This document shows, one piece after another, positions 62,046 to 64,000 of a DNA stretch of 64,000 bases; the first letter of the stretch is position 1, and each line of letters begins with the position of its first letter. The notes beneath the pieces were generated by a model, which saw nothing but the letters and a program-made list of their open reading frames with translations, did not search any database and was not told the DNA's origin. Made by a program: the position numbers and the translations under genes. The stretch comes from Ignavibacteriales bacterium. GTDB taxonomy: Bacteria; Bacteroidota; Ignavibacteria; Ignavibacteriales; Ignavibacteriaceae. The stretch spans positions 1 to 64,000 of the forward strand of contig JADJIA010000012.1 of NCBI GenBank assembly GCA_016707285.1. Direction: 5' to 3'.

Positions 62046-63336
62046 ATGAAAAAAGAATTATATCCCCTCCTGTTAATCAGCATATTTCTACTGATTCCGG
62101 TTCTCTCATTCAACATTTATGCTCAAACCACTCCATTTTTTGTGATGAGCCTTCAGGATAAGGATAAGTACATCCAGACATCTGAATCCAGGGTGGGTGC
62201 AATTATAACAACCGAAAAATCTTTGTATGAAGCATCAGTGGATTCCATGGTGGTCCATGATGGTATTAAATTCTACCGGGGTTATTTCATCTCCCCAACT
62301 TCTTATCTCGGAATGGATGAAGCAAATAATAAGTTATACTTTCTCAAAGATGGTAACAAGTATATGATGTTAGATTTTAACATCCCCCCTCAGGGTACTT
62401 TTACCGGATATTTGTTGGGAACAACTCCTGTTCAAATTTTTGTGGGTGGAACTGATGGGGCAAGATATTATACTTTTACAGAGAGTAACCCTATGGGTAG
62501 CTCGTCAACAACATATTGGGTTCAAAGGAGTCGCGGTTTTGTAGAAAAACATTCAGGCTTTTCAGTTTCATACTATGGGTCTTCAAGTCACTCCTGGTCT
62601 TCATTTGATCAAATTCGTTTCAATAAAAATGGCGATACGATCTACAAAGCTGAAACCTGGGCACCAAAAATCTCCTATACTACGGGGACGACTACAAAAG
62701 TTTTCCTCAAAACCTTTTCAGTCAATACCAATCATGACCTGAACACTCAGCTTTCAAAATATATCCCCGCAATAAATTTTAACGATTCCCTTTTCATCCG
62801 TTACTTCTACACAAACGGGATCGATTCTACCGCTATAGTTGTAAAAGGAATTGCTGCTGCAACCCCTGTCACAACCTTTAACCTGCAACTCGATAGCGTA
62901 AAAATGAAAGCCGGCTACAAATTTAAGTACAGATTTACTCTGCGCGATAAATTTTACAGACCCAAATTGGTCTTACCATCCTTCTTCAACCGGATACAAT
63001 ACATTAAGCTGTGACTCAAGTCTTCTATTGAGCCCGGCCAGTCCCCAAATTCCAGCTTCGATCGATTTGGAAGCTTTTCCAAATCCCGTTTCAATAAATA
63101 ACAATTCCGGGAAAAGTTCTGTCACAATCCGGTTTAATATGCCCTCGGCCGGTTATGCCGAGGGAACAGTTTATGATATCTTGGGCAGAGATGTAACCAA
63201 AATTGTTGATGGTGTTTTACCCGCAGGAGATAATTTAATAAAATTTGATACAGCAGGGCTTACCTCCGGAGTTTATATTTTTAGGTTAATAACCAAATCT
63301 AATATAGAGCATATAAAAATATTAGTAACGAAATGA
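62046..63336 (+). CDS. Secreted T9SS cargo protein, one frameshift (paralogue 1)
   Basis: The start ATG 62046 has a good AGGA site and gives a signal peptide (MKKELYPLLLISIFLLIPVL, then NIYAQ). The mature region has a unique domain (TTPFFVMSLQDKDKYIQTS, GIKFYRGYFISPTSYLGMDE, FDQIRFNKNGDTIYKAETWA). The frame breaks near 62985 in LPSFF; one base restores STGYNTLSCDSSLLL and a C-terminal sorting domain (EAFPNPVSINNNSG, ending KILVTK). A gene in tandem at 63333 is a close paralogue. Function is unknown. Confidence 0.75.
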
Positions 63337-64000
63337 AAAATGAATTACACCATAGCCTGTTAATCAGCATATTTACACTAATGCTGGTTCCCTTTTTGAA
63401 CATTTATGCTCAAACAACGCCATTTTTTGTGATGAGTCCAAACGATAAGGAACAGTATGTGAAAACAAAATCTGCTTGGGAATATTCTATGACAACATCA
63501 ACCACCAAATCACTTCATCAAACATCTGTGAACTCCATGATTGAGGTTGATGGTATTAAGTTTTATAAAGGTTATTGTGTTTCGCCCGAAACTTATTTTG
63601 GGATGGATGAAGTAAATAACAAATTGTACTTCCTGAAAGATGGTGCTAAAATTATGATGATCGATTTTAGTATCCCACCCGGAGGAAGTTTTGTTGGACG
63701 GTTTCCAGGATTTTCATCTGACATTACTATATCTGTAAGCGGAAATGACTCTGTAAGAAACTATGGTTATTATGTAACATATGCGCTGGGTAGCCAATCA
63801 ATTGATTATCGCGTTGAAAAACAACTGGGTTTTCGCCAATGGCATAGAGTTTATTCATATTCAAACTCGAGAGGGTCTAGTGATGACTATTCCACTTTCG
63901 ATCTGATAAGATTCGATAAAAATGGTGATACACTTTATAAAACTCAAACCTGGGCACCTGTTCTTTCATATACCCCGGATTCGGTTACAACTGTATTCAA
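63333..64000 (+). CDS. Secreted T9SS cargo protein, paralogue 2, cut by the window end
   Basis: An open frame from ATG 63333, overlapping the previous stop (ATGA), continues 222 codons to the last base. It repeats the paralogue pattern: a signal peptide (LLISIFTLMLVPFLNIYAQ), TTPFFVMSPNDKEQYVKTKS, GIKFYKGYCVSPETYFGMDE, KDGAKIMMIDFSIPP, FDLIRFDKNGDTLYKTQTWA. No frame breaks were found in it. It is co-transcribed with paralogue 1. Confidence 0.88.
   Translation, partial: MKNELHHSLLISIFTLMLVPFLNIYAQTTPFFVMSPNDKEQYVKTKSAWEYSMTTSTTKSLHQTSVNSMIEVDGIKFYKGYCVSPETYFGMDEVNNKLYFLKDGAKIMMIDFSIPPGGSFVGRFPGFSSDITISVSGNDSVRNYGYYVTYALGSQSIDYRVEKQLGFRQWHRVYSYSNSRGSSDDYSTFDLIRFDKNGDTLYKTQTWAPVLSYTPDSVTTVF

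Noticed and set aside
1..64000. Prophage, integrase, rRNA operon or origin of replication
   Set aside because: No integrase or phage structural genes, no rRNA-like sequence and no DnaA-box cluster could be recognised; the only RNA gene seen is tRNA-Ser.

Overview
The window looks like a chromosomal segment from an AT-rich, free-living member of the Bacteroidota/Ignavibacteriota side of the FCB group. The evidence is C-terminal secretion (T9SS-type) domains with the NYPNPFNP motif, a Bacteroidota-type promoter (TTG, 19 bases, TAnnTTTG) at two operon starts, DUF3078 and DUF4292 envelope proteins, and 2-oxoacid:ferredoxin metabolism. The species cannot be fixed from the sequence alone.

Layout. 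1-3.3 kb: a possible defence pair on the minus strand, a Fic protein with an AbiEi-like N-terminus followed by a multiply broken Avs-like STAND NTPase, with four 24-bp tandem repeats upstream of fic. 3.3-15.5 kb: a minus-strand copper/silver module. It has a sensor kinase, an NtrC-type regulator, a candidate sigma-54 promoter, a small membrane protein, CusA, CusC, CusB, a heavy-metal-binding protein and two Met-rich lipoproteins, ending in a decayed methyltransferase. 15.7 kb: tRNA-Ser(UGA). 16-25.4 kb: a plus-strand chemosensory operon (CheR-TPR, double CheW, HAMP-less MCP, CheA-REC, CheB, REC-histidine kinase, alpha/beta hydrolase) with no separate CheY. 25-45 kb: mostly housekeeping genes (C69 dipeptidase, DUF1569, malic enzyme, tyrS, yraN, a ferredoxin-like protein, an inositol-phosphatase-family enzyme, thrS, a TlpA-like protein, carB, carA). 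44-48.3 kb: a secreted T9SS protein, a decayed T9SS protein, and a PIN-domain toxin-antitoxin pair lying between two copies of the same terminator. 48.3-51.3 kb: a four-subunit 2-oxoacid:ferredoxin oxidoreductase operon. 51.5-60 kb: a TonB-dependent receptor, a geranylgeranyl-reductase-like flavoprotein with its ferredoxin, an EnvC-like M23 protein, a DUF4292 lipoprotein and a TPR lipoprotein. 60-64 kb: an outer-membrane protein, thioredoxin, and tandem paralogous T9SS cargo genes running off the window.

Two features cut across the window. First, at least nine genes are interrupted by small frame breaks, most of which are repaired by adding one base to a short homopolymer. This suggests indel errors in the underlying assembly, mixed with a few genuinely decayed genes. 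Second, several intergenic gaps hold low-complexity dispersed repeats (GAACTTCAG-type, CACGGATT-type, CAATAATGCAGTAAT-type). No transposase, integrase, CRISPR array or rRNA gene was seen.
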